Below, piece after piece: positions 1 through 13,300 of a DNA stretch of 64,000 nucleotides. The stretch is taken from positions 17,493,520 to 17,557,519 of the forward strand of contig CAIIXF020000012.1 of assembly GCA_903813345.2 (NCBI GenBank), read 5' to 3'. The notes below the pieces were generated by a model that had not been told where the DNA came from, did no database searches, and saw nothing but the letters and a program-made list of their open reading frames with translations. The stretch's first letter is position 1, and the number at the start of each line of letters is the position of its first letter. The stretch comes from Owenia fusiformis. Lineage: Eukaryota > Annelida > Polychaeta > Sabellida > Oweniidae. A program made the position numbers and the translations under genes.

Positions 1-3000
1 TCGTACACATTATGAATGATGCCATTTCTGATGCCACTCACTCTCTTGTTGAACCAACGGCCCATTCAAGGCTGATCATCCTAACAGGGATTCCCACCAA
101 GTTGAACCCTGAAGTAGTGAAAGGCGCCATAAGAAGGGCTTGTAATACTCATGGTGGCTTGTTCAAAGATGAAGTCTTTGTTCCCCTTGACTCAGAAGTT
201 ATCCAAATTGAGGCAGAAGCTTCTCAATCAGAAACAGATGTTTCCACTAGTGAACACAATAACAAAGCAGCTTCACCTGGGACTTGTAAGAGCGACCCTA
301 ACCTACCAATTCCCAGACCCCTGAAAGGATATGCTGTTCTAGAATTGAGATCAAGATCAAAGGTGGAAGCTGCTATTAAGGTGCTTACTAAAGATAAACA
401 ATTGATAGAGGGACTCACCATTAATGAGAATGATATAGTTGATATGCCAGATGAAAGTTTCTCAATTTCAACGGTGCAGTCAACATTTCTATCAGAGACA
501 CAAGCCAACTCAGCCGTTGAGCATTTCCTGTCGAGTAAACTGATACTAGAAAAGCATGATCTAACTGATGCTTTTATGATTGTGCTGACTGAGATATTCC
601 ACAGTTGTTTCATAACAGATCAAAACCTGATGAGCTCCAGTGAGGTGGGACATAAGAGTGGCTATATCTGTCTTACAAGGGACCAGATACTCTCAGACAC
701 CCCTGGTAACATGCTACATCAGTATTTCTCCAATATACGACCCATCAAGAAAACTTTAACTGAACATGTGAACTTTGTACTCCGGAGATATGGACTCACC
801 CAGGGTGCTGACAAACCTGAGTAAGTTCAAATGAGTTAAATTTTGTAAAAATAGGTATTCAATATATATTGTATATGCACATTTTAAAACCTTGAATATA
901 TTCAAAAATATATGTTCAAAATTAGCCTAATCCAATTAGCTTAACCCAATTTTTGTTTCAAGTTGATCAATAGTCTGAGGTACTGTTTTACAATGATCAA
1001 TTAACATGGTAATCTCAAGCAAATAATAAAGATAATCGGACTGATCAAACCATTCACATCAAGAGGATTCAGATTAGTGAGTTGTTTGAATATACAGGTT
1101 TTCCTGTACCTTGGTTGAGCTTTATTTCATGAGAACAATTGTTCTTTATTTTAGGAGTCCCGAGAAGTCAGGGGGTAAACCTAAGCCAGTGAAAAAGTCA
1201 AAATCAAAGGAAAAGGCAGCACTGGGGTCATCGTCTCAAACAAGGTAAATATTTCAGCTTTTTGTCACGTTGGCTATGGAATCACTCACTTATCTGTCTA
1301 TTTGTCTGCTTGTGTGTTTGTGTCTAAACGACATGCACATATGCATTTTATGGGTGTTTTCAGCCTAAGTTGATATCTTCCGATCTAAATGAGACATTTA
1401 GTACCATTTTTCCTTTTCAAAGATTCAAGATCTCATGTAATTAAAATATCCAACACTTAGAAAGAGTCCTTATCCATGTATTACCATATCATATTTTGGA
1501 AATCGTTGGTATCCTGGGGACTTGCCAATAGATAACATATCGTTTCAATGAAAAACATTCTATTTATGATCAGAAAATATTCCTTGTCAACCAATTTTTT
1601 CTGCTTTCTACTGAATGTCCTAATTTTTCTTTGAAGATTGCCAACTTGTATTTCCAGAACAAGCCCAAAGGAGAAACAACATGTCAAGCCACGAGATACC
1701 AAAGAAACACCAGAGAAGGCAAAGTCTGAGTTTTCTCCAAAACATGTTAAGGTATTTGAATTTGAAAATTGTTAATGGAACTCTAATATGATTTCTAAAT
1801 ATCTTATGCAATGTAATTTTAATCAATGAGTAAATATTCACTTCAAATTTGAAGTTCCAAATTCTAATGCTGATTTGGGTATCCACCTTGGAGTCTGGTG
1901 GCCATCCTGATAGACCTTCAATATGTCCTGTCATCGTGATTCAGGAAATGATAAAAACAGTTATACTTCATTTATTGGATTTACTTCAAACCATATACAG
2001 TATTGCAAACTATTTAAAACTGTCATATTTTTGACATTGAGCAAGCAAGTAGTGTTAATAAGGTGGCCTCTGTTAATTAAATTTTCATATGCTTACATGT
2101 TTTTTTCAGGAGGTAAGAAAGGAAGAAGAGCGCCTCTTGACACTGGATGGTTTCCTCCAGTATTCCATAGAGAGGTCAGCTCAGGATCCACGTTCTGTCT
2201 GGAGGGCCCTAGTAGCTTGTGGATTTGACTTGCACTTTGACAGGTGGGTTGGAATTTAAGAAATAAGAATACTGTACACTGTAACTATATTCATAGTATG
2301 AATGAAATGTTATATAATTGCTGAGTCACCCAATGATGTAACAATCCCACTTTTGTACTGAGGGCTTGTTGAGTTACATTGTTTTTGTGCAATTTGTATC
2401 TTACAAAGTAAGGTAAAACATAAGAGTCGCCATTGAAGATGAAATAGGCTAATTGTAGCATTAGTTTTATTTCAAGTACATTTATGGGATTTCTCCACAG
2501 ATGTCCCTATAGAAAAGGTAGAAGACAAATAATCTATAATTAAAATTAGGACGATCCAGTTTTATCAGTTCAGTCACCAGTGAGAATGTACAGACTTAAC
2601 ATTTCATTTTGTTCATCTCGTGTGTATATAATTTTATAAAAGAATTCCATTGTTTTACAGAAGGATTGTATCGGTCCATTTAATTGTGGATTTACCCTAT
2701 ATAACTCTCAAATTATCTTACAGATTTGCTTGTATTGATGACTGTCAGGCCAAACAGATGGCTGAGCAATGGACACCAGAGAGGGACTCCGCCCTTGCAA
2801 GTTATGTAAATACATTGTGTAGAAAGCTAGCTGTGTCCCCCGCAAGGTTACATCCCCATGAAGTGTATATGACACAGCATGAGCTGTCTAGTGCTGAACT
2901 ATCATGTCTTCAAGGTAAACACCATTTAACTTACACTGTTAATTAAGGTCAGACACTTTCAAAATTTTCGGATTGGTTCAGTTTTTGACTCACTCTGTTG

Positions 3001-6000
3001 AGTTTTTGGTTCTGTTATTCTCGGTTCTCACACTATTATTATTCTGCTATGATAAATAATGTAAAACAAAATTAGCATGCATGATCATTGATCACTATAT
3101 TTTGCATTTTTACATCAGGCATTTTTTCAGTCAACTTTATTTTAGCGAACATTCATATATAAACGATAATTTTCCCTCAATTAACATTCTGTTAAAAATC
3201 GAAATTTCTGAACTGAAGTAACATTAAGGCCAATGATAGTCGGAGCTCTGCAGTTTCAGTTAACCATCTGACCCCTACTGTTATTAGTTAATTTCATAGA
3301 AACAGTCATTGAATAAAAATCAAACTGGGCCCAAATGGATTTTGAAATTCTACAATATTTGCATATTTCAGATTTGCCCGTAGAGAGTCTGCGTCTCCGA
3401 TTTGCGTTACTTCAGTCAGTGAATAAAAGCCTAGAGACGTTCTTCCTTCCATTGGTTGATCTTCGCACTACTTCTGTCTTTAACCACAGTATTGCTGCCC
3501 TATTGGCTCAAGCTAGGGGCTTAATCTTCATTGATACAAAGACAGTGTTTATGAACAGAGTATTGAACACAACTGCCAAGAGGAAGATAGATCAGGCACC
3601 ACCTGAGATTATGTTGGACCCTCTTGAACATGTAGGAGGTAATGCTTCATTTTATCAACATAAAATTATTAGTGAAATGAAAATTTCAAGACCCCTGTAG
3701 TCTTGCCCTTTTGAGACAACTGTGCCTCTTTTGTTAACATTTCAAAAATGTATTTCACAACTGAGATTAAGTTCACATAAATTACAAATAGAACTGGGTA
3801 GACATGTAAAACCACGGCCAAAACCTGAATATGAAAGATTATGTAACTTTTGTGGGAAAATAGAAAATGAGGTTCATTTCATGATTAAATGCCATTTACA
3901 TAGAGAAAATAGAAAAATATTGTTTGACAACATCACTAGCAAAATTAATGTTGATCAACATGATCCTGAAAATACATTCATTATGTTAATATCTTCAAAA
4001 GATAGATATGTGCAAAAGCAAGTTGGAAGTTTTATTACAAAATCATTCAAAAACTTAAACTTGCCTGGAGATTAACATTTTGGATGCATCACACCTAAAG
4101 TATATTATAACATATATGTAAATAACAAGTTTTTTGTATAAATTGTATATATTAGTGTAGTGTAGTGTAGTTTTGTGAAATTTCATTTTGTAATGACTAA
4201 TATGTCAGGTCATGACATCTAAAGAGTCAATAAAAGATATATATATTAACTACAGGGTGTCAATAAATATGTTCTCCCCTAATTTCAATAGTATGAACTT
4301 TTATGCACAAAAGTGCATCTAGTTGAGCTAGTCATCTGAAACCTCTTGTGGATCAAGTTGCTCCATGAAGCCTAGTTTTAATGTGCTAAAGAACAATTCA
4401 GATATCTTGCAGTTATACAACATTATGTGGTTGTTAACGTTACAGGGCAATACCATATTTATTTGACACCCTGTACAAATTACTGGAAATAGGAAATCTG
4501 GAAAATACTGAGAAGAATCCCAATTGACACATATAAGTCTGAATCAAGTCATCCGTAAACTCAGCTAATTTAAAACCTTACATCATCATGTTTCATCTAT
4601 TACTCCAGGTGACAAATCTGTATTGCCTCAATCAACCCACCTAAGCCAGGCATACCGTCAACTAGCCGCTGTTCCATCCAGTGATTTATGTGTTAGGATA
4701 GCAAGTGGGGGTGACCCGATGTATTCATTTAATGTAAGGATGGCAGGGGAGGAGGTCCATGGCACAAGTAAGTGGCACTTTATATATTACATATCTGATA
4801 GCATAAATTGGATAATAATGTGCAGCACTGTGTACATTATAGTCTGGACCATAAATACCTTTATACATGGTATCCAATACAAATGATCTGATTTTGTTCA
4901 TATCGTAAAACCTGTCCGATTTACACCTTTCTGCAAGGAACACCTTTCTACAAGGAACAGTTTTTGAAAGATACAAATATTTTTCCATTGACTTATATAT
5001 TAATTGACCCTTTCTGTAAGGAACGCAATGTCTATTGGTCATTTTCGTAAGTTTTCTTATTCACAGATTTTCTACATATTTGTTTCAGGTGGCTCATTTA
5101 GACACTTTCTGTGGCAAATAGCCAGAGAACTACAGCAGTTAGAGATCCTCATACCATGTCCTAGTTCAGCTAGTCAAAAGAACAAGGGCAAGTTGATACT
5201 GAAACCAGGGCCCATGACTTACTCTGAGGAGAGATTCCTCATCTTTTTTGGTAAGTTTAATTTTTAATTTCATCAATAGTTTCCCCTTGGGGATGTCAGT
5301 GTCATAATTAAGGCATCTTAATTCTGATTCTATATTCACAGTTTCCTTGAGGTTTGTGCTCAGAAATTGATCACCTGGTTTCATAGAAATGGTTGGAAAA
5401 GATAAACTGATGAGAAATTCTGTAAAAATATAAATCATTTCTTTGTAATTTTTTCAAGTAACTATTACAACTGCAACAGTGCCAAATATCAACATGTCTT
5501 TGTCATAGTTTTAGGGTACTTAGTGAAATATGTCAAACTACATGTGACATGTGATTTTGAAGTTTAGATGTTGCATAAAGATTTTGGAGCAAAATAAGCT
5601 TCATTTATTGAACTACAGTACCTGTAAATGTATTGTGTTTCTAGGGAAAATTGTTTCTTACTATTCCAGGTCAATTGCTTGGTATTACAATCAGAGCTGA
5701 TATCCCTATAGGCCTAGACCTGCTCTATATTTTCTGGAAGTCACTTTGTGGCCTTGACCTTGACCCCATCACTGACCTCCAGGAAGCAGACATTCTCTCA
5801 TATAACTACATCAAGAAGTTTGAAATTGTAAGTAAGATATGGCATTGTTTCTGTTGCAAATTATATTATGATATAAAGGGGATATAAAAGATTTCACCAA
5901 AACTCAGAACATGTATGATGCACTTGCATGGAATAAATAATTTTATGTAAAGTTGTTTGAATGATCTTTCAAAATGAAATCCCATTTCCAGCATTGAGCT

Positions 6001-8103
6001 ATTGTAATGGTGGGGGAGGCTCTCTGCCTTGTTTGTAATAATTTGATAATGTAACAGTTTGTGAAACATAGCTATGAATGAAGTATTAATGAAAATGTAG
6101 AATGCTGTCAGCCTGTCACACCACTGCTGTTTAATCATGGTTCTTTGTACTGTTGATTATTTTCTGTAGGCAGAGAATGAGGCTGAGCTGCAGGTGTTAT
6201 TCTCTGAATGTTGTCCCCGGTTTGTCTACACAGCAATTACTGGGGAGGAGGTTGAGCTCATTCCTGGTGGTGCCAATATTTTTGTCAGGTAAGAACAGTC
6301 TTACAAAGACAACCTTCTTTTGGACACTTTTTCTTAGGACAGCCTTATTAACGATAGCCCTTTAAAGGCAGCCTTCCTTATGACAGCTTTTCTTTCGGAC
6401 AGCATTCCCAAGGACAGTCTTTTTAGTACAGCCTTTCTTACAACAGCTTTCCTCAGGAAAGTTTTCCCAGCCTTTTTATGATCGCTTATAAAGTTCAAAA
6501 GTATGGGGAATTAATTTATCATATAGAGCGATGGGATTTTATTCAACCCTAGAATATAAAAAAAAAATCCAGCAAGTACTTGATAGGTACATGTTGGATT
6601 CTGAAGTGTGTGAAAGAGGATTGATTTAAAATTTGCACATTCAAGCTATGTGGATAATGTCAATTTACGCTTCTACTGTATTCCAGCTGGGACAAAAGAC
6701 AACAGTATGCAGATGCAATACGACAACTACGAATGACTGAACTGCAGTGTCAGTCAAGGATGAAAGCTCTGAAGGCTGGTATAGGGACAATAGTCCCAGT
6801 ACAACTTATACCCCTCTTCACACCCTTAGACTTACAACTAAGGACTTGTGGGCTTCCAGAGGTTAACTTGGATTTTTTGAAGGTTTGTTTTCTACTAAAT
6901 TCAATTTTGTTCATGCTCCAATTATTCGTCTTCTTCAATAAAGTTGTGTGCTGGTATTCCTAGTTGTCCAGTCAAGACGTCCTTGGTCCAATCAATTACA
7001 TAAATTGAAATTAAATCAGTTTGAAGTTAAATGAGAATTATTTGTAAGCAGAAGTTGATTGGAATTCAAAATCAAAACTGTTTGCCTTTTTATAGAATAT
7101 AGGCATGCTTGGAAGGATGAGAGCAAATATTGTTACAGTCTCCAACCTTTTTGCGGATGGTGTTTGGATGTTGGTTTTCGGTGGTTGATGGCCTGTCTTC
7201 GGTGTCTGTAACAAATGGCAGGTGGTGAAATTTTGCATGTTGATGCCTTGTCTAATATTATAACTTTTACCAGCATATGTGTATTTGACTTTTTCAGGCT
7301 CACACCATGTACCAAGTTGGCTTAATGGAAACAGATAAACACATCGAATATTTCTGGAATGCTTTGGAAAGTTTCTCACCTGATGACTTATCTAAGTTCA
7401 TCAAGTTTGCATGTAATCAGGAGCGGATCCCACAAACATGCCCATGTCGAGATGGTGGAGCTGATACGGCGCATGTTCCCCCGTATCCCATGAAGATTGC
7501 ACCTCCAGATGGAGCAGGTAAATTGACAAAAGAAATCGTTAAAAACATACGCTTGGTTTCAAAGATTTAATTAAACATCTACATTTATTAAATTCTTTAA
7601 TTGACACTAGCCTGATTTTGATCAAACATATTAATCAGCCTTATATTTGTTTTGAGAATGTATCCAGTTGTGGAATACATATGTAGAATTGATTGAGATC
7701 CTTCCTTTACAGAATTTGATTTTGACAAAATTTGTTTCAAATATTTTTATGCCAAGAATGTCCATTAAAATAGTGCGATATTATACCAGCATAAATTATT
7801 CGACTCGTTTATTAAATGCTTTCATATGTAAAATCCCAACTTTTTTGCCAACAAACAAAACACCAGTAAATCAACAAAAGCTTACTTATACTATTTATTC
7901 ATGTATTTGCCATGCATCGCCTTTCCAGATGATATTAATGGAAATATTTACTTCCTTTGGTTCCAGGAAACCCCGATGTCCGCTACATTAGAGTTGAAAC
8001 GTGCATGTTTATGATCAAACTGCCTCAGTATTCAAGTCAGACCATTATGACAGAGAGACTCCTATATGCTATACATTGCAGAGAAGACCCTCTTAGTGGA
8101 TAA
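1..8103 (+). CDS. HECTD4: HECTD4-type HECT E3 ubiquitin ligase, 3' part of the gene (13 exons)
   Basis: C-terminal ~914 codons of a giant HECT-type E3 ubiquitin ligase, which takes ubiquitin from an E2 onto its own Cys and then passes it to substrate lysines. Exons read from frame and GT-AG borders: 1-820 (open at the window edge), 1155-1244, 1658-1751, 2110-2243, 2724-2914, 3372-3638, 4609-4767, 5089-5250, 5670-5827, 6170-6288, 6687-6882, 7298-7517, 7967-8103. All splice phases agree and there is no internal stop. The HECT N-lobe starts around HGTSGSFRHFLW (exon 8). FKFACNQERIP-like and PPYPMKIAPPDG stretches and the active-site segment VETCMFMIKLPQYS follow, and the protein ends REDPLSG. 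These match the vertebrate HECTD4 C-terminus as I know it. The Lys/Glu-rich linker in exons 2-3 (KKSKSKEK) is low complexity. The family protein is about 4,000 residues, so most of the gene lies upstream of this window. The ATG at 12 is internal, because the frame is open to base 3. Confidence 0.95.
3700..4250 (+). mobile_element. 5'-truncated LINE 3' end in HECTD4 intron 6
   Basis: About 117 open codons (to TAA at 4073-4075) with no relation to HECTD4 lie in the intron between 3638 and 4609. They encode SSHKLQIELGRH followed by CNFCGKIENEVHFMIKC, the CCHC-like zinc knuckle (C-x2-C-x8-H-x4-C) found at the C-terminus of many CR1/jockey-like LINE reverse transcriptases in invertebrates. The sequence then runs to an AATAAAAGATATATATA-like 3' tail near 4230-4248. 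The RT domain is absent. It lies on the sense strand of the host gene. I could not define a target-site duplication. Confidence 0.75.
4253..4473. mobile_element. Short TA-flanked MITE with CAGGGTGT ends
   Basis: About 220 bp with inverted ends CAGGGTGTCAATAAATATG (left) and the complement of CATATTTATTTGACACCCTG (right), each flanked by TA (4251-4252 and 4474-4475). TA target duplications and CAGGGTGT termini point to the Tc1/mariner superfamily. The element is too short to code and must be non-autonomous. It lies directly after the LINE tail in HECTD4 intron 6. Confidence 0.75.
6290..6480. repeat. Degenerate ~21-bp tandem repeat in a HECTD4 intron
   Basis: Just downstream of the donor at 6289, units related to GGACAGCCTTTCTTA recur about nine times (acaaccttctttt, acagccttatta, acagcttttcttt and so on). 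The array is imperfect and shows no coding potential. Confidence 0.5.
7138..7262 (+). repeat. Dispersed ~120-bp repeat, copy 1
   Basis: Contains TTTGCGGATGGTGTTTGG then TGTAACAAATGGCAGGTGG and TTTTGCATGTTGATGCC. Related copies lie at 10525-10590 (+), 13580-13715 (inverted) and 38607-38660 (+). It sits just upstream of a HECTD4 acceptor (7297). The class is unknown; it could be a SINE or MITE fragment. Confidence 0.6.
7967..8103 (+). CDS. HECTD4: HECTD4 last exon with the catalytic Cys
   Basis: Terminal exon of the HECT ligase. The acceptor is ttccag at 7961-7966. The exon encodes NPDVRYIRVETCMFMIKLPQ and onwards to a TAA at 8101-8103. The Cys in VETC aligns with the thioester-forming Cys of HECT C-lobes, and the following LPQY is the usual LPxY-type continuation. 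The catalytic residue is intact, so the enzyme looks functional. Confidence 0.92.
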
Positions 8104-9667
8104 GAGTGGCCAAATGACCCCCTGACAGTTTGAATCTCTAGTATTAAAACAGTTATACAGCTAAATGGTTATGCATTAATCAGCTCTTTGACTGGATATT
8201 AGTGATACGGCAGCTTTTTAAATCAGAATAAGGTGCTAAATTAGAGTGAAGCTGCAATTCTAAAATCATAGACTACATGTAGGATATTAGAGAACAGTGA
8301 CAGCATTTCAAGTTCAACAAGAGACATCAAGTTCAAGTAGTAGGGATATACAGTCCGTATGGAAACTGTCGGTTTGCCTGTTCAAGAGTAAATACTAGTT
8401 GTCAGATTTGCTTCAAATCTTATAGGTCGATGGCTTGTATGGACATACCCGGACTTCTGCTCTTGAAGGAATGTGGTTCAAGAAGTATTGATAGTTCTAC
8501 TTCCTTCAGCATTATTAGCCAACAAAAGATGTAATTCTTTTTATTATTTAATATTTATATTGTGGAGATTTCTATACTACATGTAGTATCTTGATAACAA
8601 AACTCAAAATTTAACTGAATTAAAAAAGTCTACTTTGTCAAGTTAACTTTTTGCTATGCTATTAATGTAGAACATACATGACCTTAAATTCCACATGAGG
8701 TCTGAAATCACCGTATGTCTTGGTAAACCAATTCTCTCCATTTTGTGCCATAATATACATAATCAATTACATGTAGGTGTTGCATATGAACACCTGACGC
8801 ATCACTTTCAGCTATTTGGGTCAAATCTGCACATACATTACAAAAGTTCTGAGGATTTAATTAAGCTGCTAATTATTATACTTAATGGTGGATGCCTATG
8901 CTATTTTTTAAACATGTGATTATGATTTTTGTTATGAACTATTTATTAAAGTTGAAAATCGTCACATGTTATGAGTCATAAGTGATCATTTTTTGTCACA
9001 TCCAAGCGGTGATGACATGTTGATATTATTTAAGCCTCCCAATATATTGGCATTGACCTCTTGGTGTTGAAACTTGAAACTTGTTGTAAGCATTTGCAAT
9101 ATACAGTGGAGTAATTTTTAAATTGACATTACTTCAAATACCCAGGTTGCAATCGTAGCTTTAAATTCCCAAAAATGAGTAATATGTCAACTAGGCCAAC
9201 TGTAAACATATTGGGATAACTAGACTAAGTTAAGACAAATTGCCAAATCTGAACCAGTTTTATTTATACTTAAAATAAGTTTCAATCATTTTATGTTGTA
9301 TAAATATTAAACTTGTGAAATAAGACATAATTTTGAAACATTTCAGAAATTGATTGAAACTTTTTGTTATATGTCTCAGATGAGTAATGATTACAAATAC
9401 AAAACAATTCTTCAAATCATTTATTAGTGTATTTATTTAATCTTTTACAGTTATGATATCTGTATACATACCGTGTACCAAAAATCATACAATGATATCT
9501 GTACAATATTTAAACAACTATATATATTTAATTCAAATAATTAATTTATGGAAGAATTTTATGGGACACTGCTTTGGAGGGAAACTCACAATGAAAATTA
9601 GGTGACTAGATAATGAGAAATGTCTGTATGAGTATGAAATATAAATGACAAAAATGTCCAATAACAA
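8104..9667. other. HECTD4 3' UTR and intergenic flank
   Basis: AT-rich DNA after the HECTD4 stop codon. It probably contains the 3' UTR. No canonical AATAAA stood out just after the stop, so the cleavage site is not assigned. I see no exon, RNA gene or element here; the short open frames look random. Confidence 0.4.
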
Positions 9668-9930
9668 GCAAAGGAAACGAAACTAACCAAGGAAATGAAA
9701 CTAGCCAAGGAAATGAAACTAACCAAGTACATGAAACTAACCAAAGAAATGAAACTAGCCAAGTACATGAAACTAACCAAGGAAATGAAATTAGCCAAGG
9801 AAATGAAACCAAACAAGGACATGAAATTAGCAAAGGAAATGAAACCAAACAAGGAAATGAAACTAGCCAAGGAAATGAAACCAAACAAGGAAATGAAACT
9901 AGCCAAGTAAATGTAATTAACCAAGTCCAA
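9668..9930. repeat. 18-bp minisatellite, about 14 copies
   Basis: Tandem units of AAGGAAATGAAACTAGCC with variants (actaacc, accaaac, gtacatg, ggacatg). The unit length is a multiple of three, so all frames stay open on both strands. This produces artificial repetitive open frames (KEMKLA-type on plus, LVSFPW-type on minus). It lies in the gap between two convergent genes. Confidence 0.9.
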
Positions 9931-10127
9931 GTATGTCATCCACCTCACATAGACCACCGACTTCCCAAGGTTTTACAGAGCATCTTTAGAAGCTCTATGT
10001 TGCTCAAGTATGATGATGGTTTTGACCTCATCTAGAGGTCAAACCAGGTGATAATGCATAGCGACTACTAGAGTAGAAGACATTTCAATGCAAGAAAGTT
10101 TGACATCACCCCACCCGTAACCTCCTT

Positions 10128-10286
10128 CAGTCGCCTGTATCATTCAACCAGTTCATATACACGTGGCGCATAACTTCCTACAGTCGCCTGTATTTGTCAA
10201 CCATTTCATATACACTTGTCGAATAACTTCATTCAGTCGCCTGTATCATTCAACCAGTTCATGGAGACTTGTCGCATATTTCTCCA
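10128..10286. repeat. Three-copy 53-bp tandem repeat across the B3GLCT-like stop codon
   Basis: CAGTCGCCTGTAT begins at 10128, 10181 and 10234, each followed by a CAACCAGTTCATA-like segment and CTTGTCGCATA. On the minus strand the highest-coordinate copy encodes the last ~16 residues (MNWLNDTGD and preceding) of the glycosyltransferase with its TGA at 10235-10233. The two other copies lie in the 3' flank. The period is not a multiple of three. Confidence 0.85.
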
Positions 10287-10385
10287 TTCGTCCGTGTCCC
10301 ACTTTACATTTGCTTTGTTGTAAGGATGGAATGACACGGACTTAACCCTTTTCAAATGCTCAATGGGATACTGATGTGGTTCTGC
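10233..10385 (-). CDS. B3GLCT: B3GLCT-like exon 13 (C-terminus)
   Basis: Encodes [22 protein letters not shown] then [15 protein letters not shown] and MNWLNDTGD before TGA at 10235-10233. It aligns with the family end ARPVDYPKDYL / PISFHKHW. Human B3GLCT ends in an ER-retrieval REEL; nothing like it is present here. The last codons lie in a 53-bp tandem repeat. Confidence 0.88.
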   Translation of the reverse strand, partial: AEPHQYPIEHLKRVKSVSFHPYNKANVKWDTDEWRNMRQVSMNWLNDTGD

Positions 10386-13300
10386 CTGAAAGTGGAAGCA
10401 TACATTTAACATATACATGCAGGATAAAGAGGTCCATTCACATCTTTCTTCACGGACTTTGAGAACTTTTTCCATTGTCAGATAGCGGTGTCATTTTACA
10501 AGTCATCTCAATTTTTTGAGACGGCGCTTTTCGTCCGGCGTCTGTAACAAATGGCAGGCGGTGACATTTTGCATAATTGAGGTTTGTCTCATGAAGAATG
10601 ATGATAAACAAAGAATACATAGAGAAATGGTTACGTACCTGGTGAAACGCTTCAGAATTAATAACTGGAATTGCGAGTAGCTTTAGCCATACACCTAACG
10701 TGTAGTCGTCCGCAGCACGTGTATCTTCACATTGAATCCACGTTGTATGCACAATACGTTCCGCAGCAGCCTTGTTTATTGCGATTCTTGAATAAGGTAA
10801 TTTCAACTTTTAATAGGATTTCAGCAACTGTGCTGTTTTTGTGAATCGTAAAAAAATACAATATTCAATAAAGGTTTTATCGATAATGGCACCATTGAAT
10901 AATTTTAAGAATTATATGATATGATTTGGACCTAGCAGTCACACTACTTTCCGATTTTTTACGAGAATGGGCAAAAGGAACTAGAACATTTAAGGGTGTG
11001 ATGATCCGTAAATGCCATACATCACAGAACCCAATTCCAACGTAGAGCTAGATGTTCTTACCCAGCGCCACCTGTCGGATAGGTCACTGCGTTTTTGTTT
11101 CCAAGTGTCATACCATGACCCCATCTCTTGCCCAACACTACCGGACCATCTCCCTCATAGCAACGCAATAAATCATTCAATCTCTTAACGCTGGAAACAC
11201 ATATTGTAACACCAGATAAAATTGAATGTAAACCATCATTGTACATGTACATGGGATAATAAACTGGAACACGCATAGACAGAGTAGGCAATCACTTCAT
11301 TAGAGTTATCGCCAAATAATTTATAGAATAGGCAATCAAATCCATTCCTTATTGATTTAATTAAAAAAGTTATCGCCAAATGAAAGATATGGACGTACGT
11401 ATCCATCCTTAAGCGAGTAAACTCTCTTACATGTATCATCACTCAAGGCTATATTTATAATGTACCTGAGTCAACCAAAGAGGATTTGCTCCCAGGGTTC
11501 CGACTCGATATTCTGCCATATATGGAGATGTCTTATTGATTACAAAATTCGAATTCAAACAACCATTTTGTTCATTTTAAAATTCGAATCCCAGTTTTGG
11601 TCTTATTTCCAAACAAAAATCCAAAACACAAGAAGTGATCGAAATATTGGTTCAAATCTTGGGAGTGTTGAATTTATAGTCAGTTCAAATATTAGTAACG
11701 GCATCCTGATATTTTCATTGTTGGAAAATATCGATGCGTCCCTGGGAGCCAATCCCCCTTGTGGGTTTTACCTAATCAGAGTGTTGTCGTCTGCAATTAA
11801 CAGCCAGTGGGTGTTGAGGAATCGTGGATCGTTGACGAAATGTTGCAGAATGATATATAGTCGGCCGCATCCCCCTGTCATAACGTAAAAAAGAAATGTA
11901 CATTCTTGCTCATATATTGGATGCTGAACAAAAATCTAAATGCTATCTTATAGCTATTACATAACAAAATATTGCTTTTCTGAAAAGGTGCCAAAATGAT
12001 CGTCCCCATGTGTTCCTTTGAGTAAATGATTCAAGGAAACCAATCTAATGATCTTTCTATAGTCTAGTTCATCAAAATAGTTCATTGTATTCAGATGGAT
12101 TAACTCATGGGAGACGAAAAGTATTGATAGCAGATAATTGCGAAAATGTTTATGTCAATGGTACAAGAATTTCTAAAACTCCAATTATCAAATGCACATT
12201 TTAATCGAGAATTAAACTCACCAACCGGGCTAGTATTGTTACGTCCAACTATGACAACATCTTGGCCAAATAATTTTCCACCTCGCATTTGTTTCACTGG
12301 TGCCACATCAGTGTAGAATGAAACCATACTCGCAGTGACATTCTTTATCCAGATTAACGACGACCTACTAACTGAAATAAATCAAAATGCAGTAAAACTA
12401 GAAAACATTCGTGAAGTTCTATGCACGGTTTTATGCTTGACTTTGAATTGAATTTTGAATTGAATGGAGGCATTTAATTATTGATTCATAGATGAGCAAT
12501 TCAAATCTAGTTAGTTTTAAGGTCTACCTACAATCGGAACCGATTGATATTGCTGAATTATAATCGCTGTTCAGAACATTGCTTATAATATAATAGGGAA
12601 GTCAAGGTACACGTTTTGGGAGAACTTGTACGTAAACGTGACGTGCAATATTACGACCTGATGAATTATTGCCCCCCCCCCCCCCCTAGCCTCTCAATAT
12701 ATAGCGTTTTCTTGGTATGTAATTACAACTATTTTCTAATGCTTATATTCAATCGAGAAAGTAAATAATACGAAGGAGGAGAACAAATCCCATAATTCTA
12801 CATTAAAAACGTGTAACCAGCTTAAATGATAAGTCCTGTCTGAGAAGAGAGACTGCAAAACTAGATGAGTAGTAGACGTCTGCTTATAAACCAAGATAGG
12901 ACGCTCTTATTCAAAAACATTCCCGACTCAATACTAATAAACTGAGTCTCGCTCAAGGTACCTGTAGTTTATGCCATGTCAGGAAAACCTTGTGAGATAA
13001 AATCGGCGAATCCAATTTATCAACTAAATATCTTAATTAAATGAAACAAATCTTAATCAAATGAGATTTATCAGTTAATCTAATGAACTCAATAACCTCA
13101 TTAGACTACATAACTAATTATGGCATTGCTTTCTTGTATATTGCTCCCCATCGAGTAATTATTTATTATTTAAGGTAGCGTCATACATACTTTAGTCATA
13201 GTACTAGTAACAACATGGACCCTCCGATTTTATTTATTTTTTTTTTCGATTTACACCTTTATTTGAAAATCAAATTAATTTCCACCATATTGACAATTTT

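Noticed and set aside
8695-8919. Short open frame after the HECTD4 stop as an extra exon
   Set aside because: HECTD4 already ends at its conserved REDPLSG terminus; composition looks random.
9598-9957. Long repetitive open frames on both strands (LVSFISLASF / KEMKLAKEMK)
   Set aside because: Produced by an 18-bp minisatellite whose unit is a multiple of three; not a gene.
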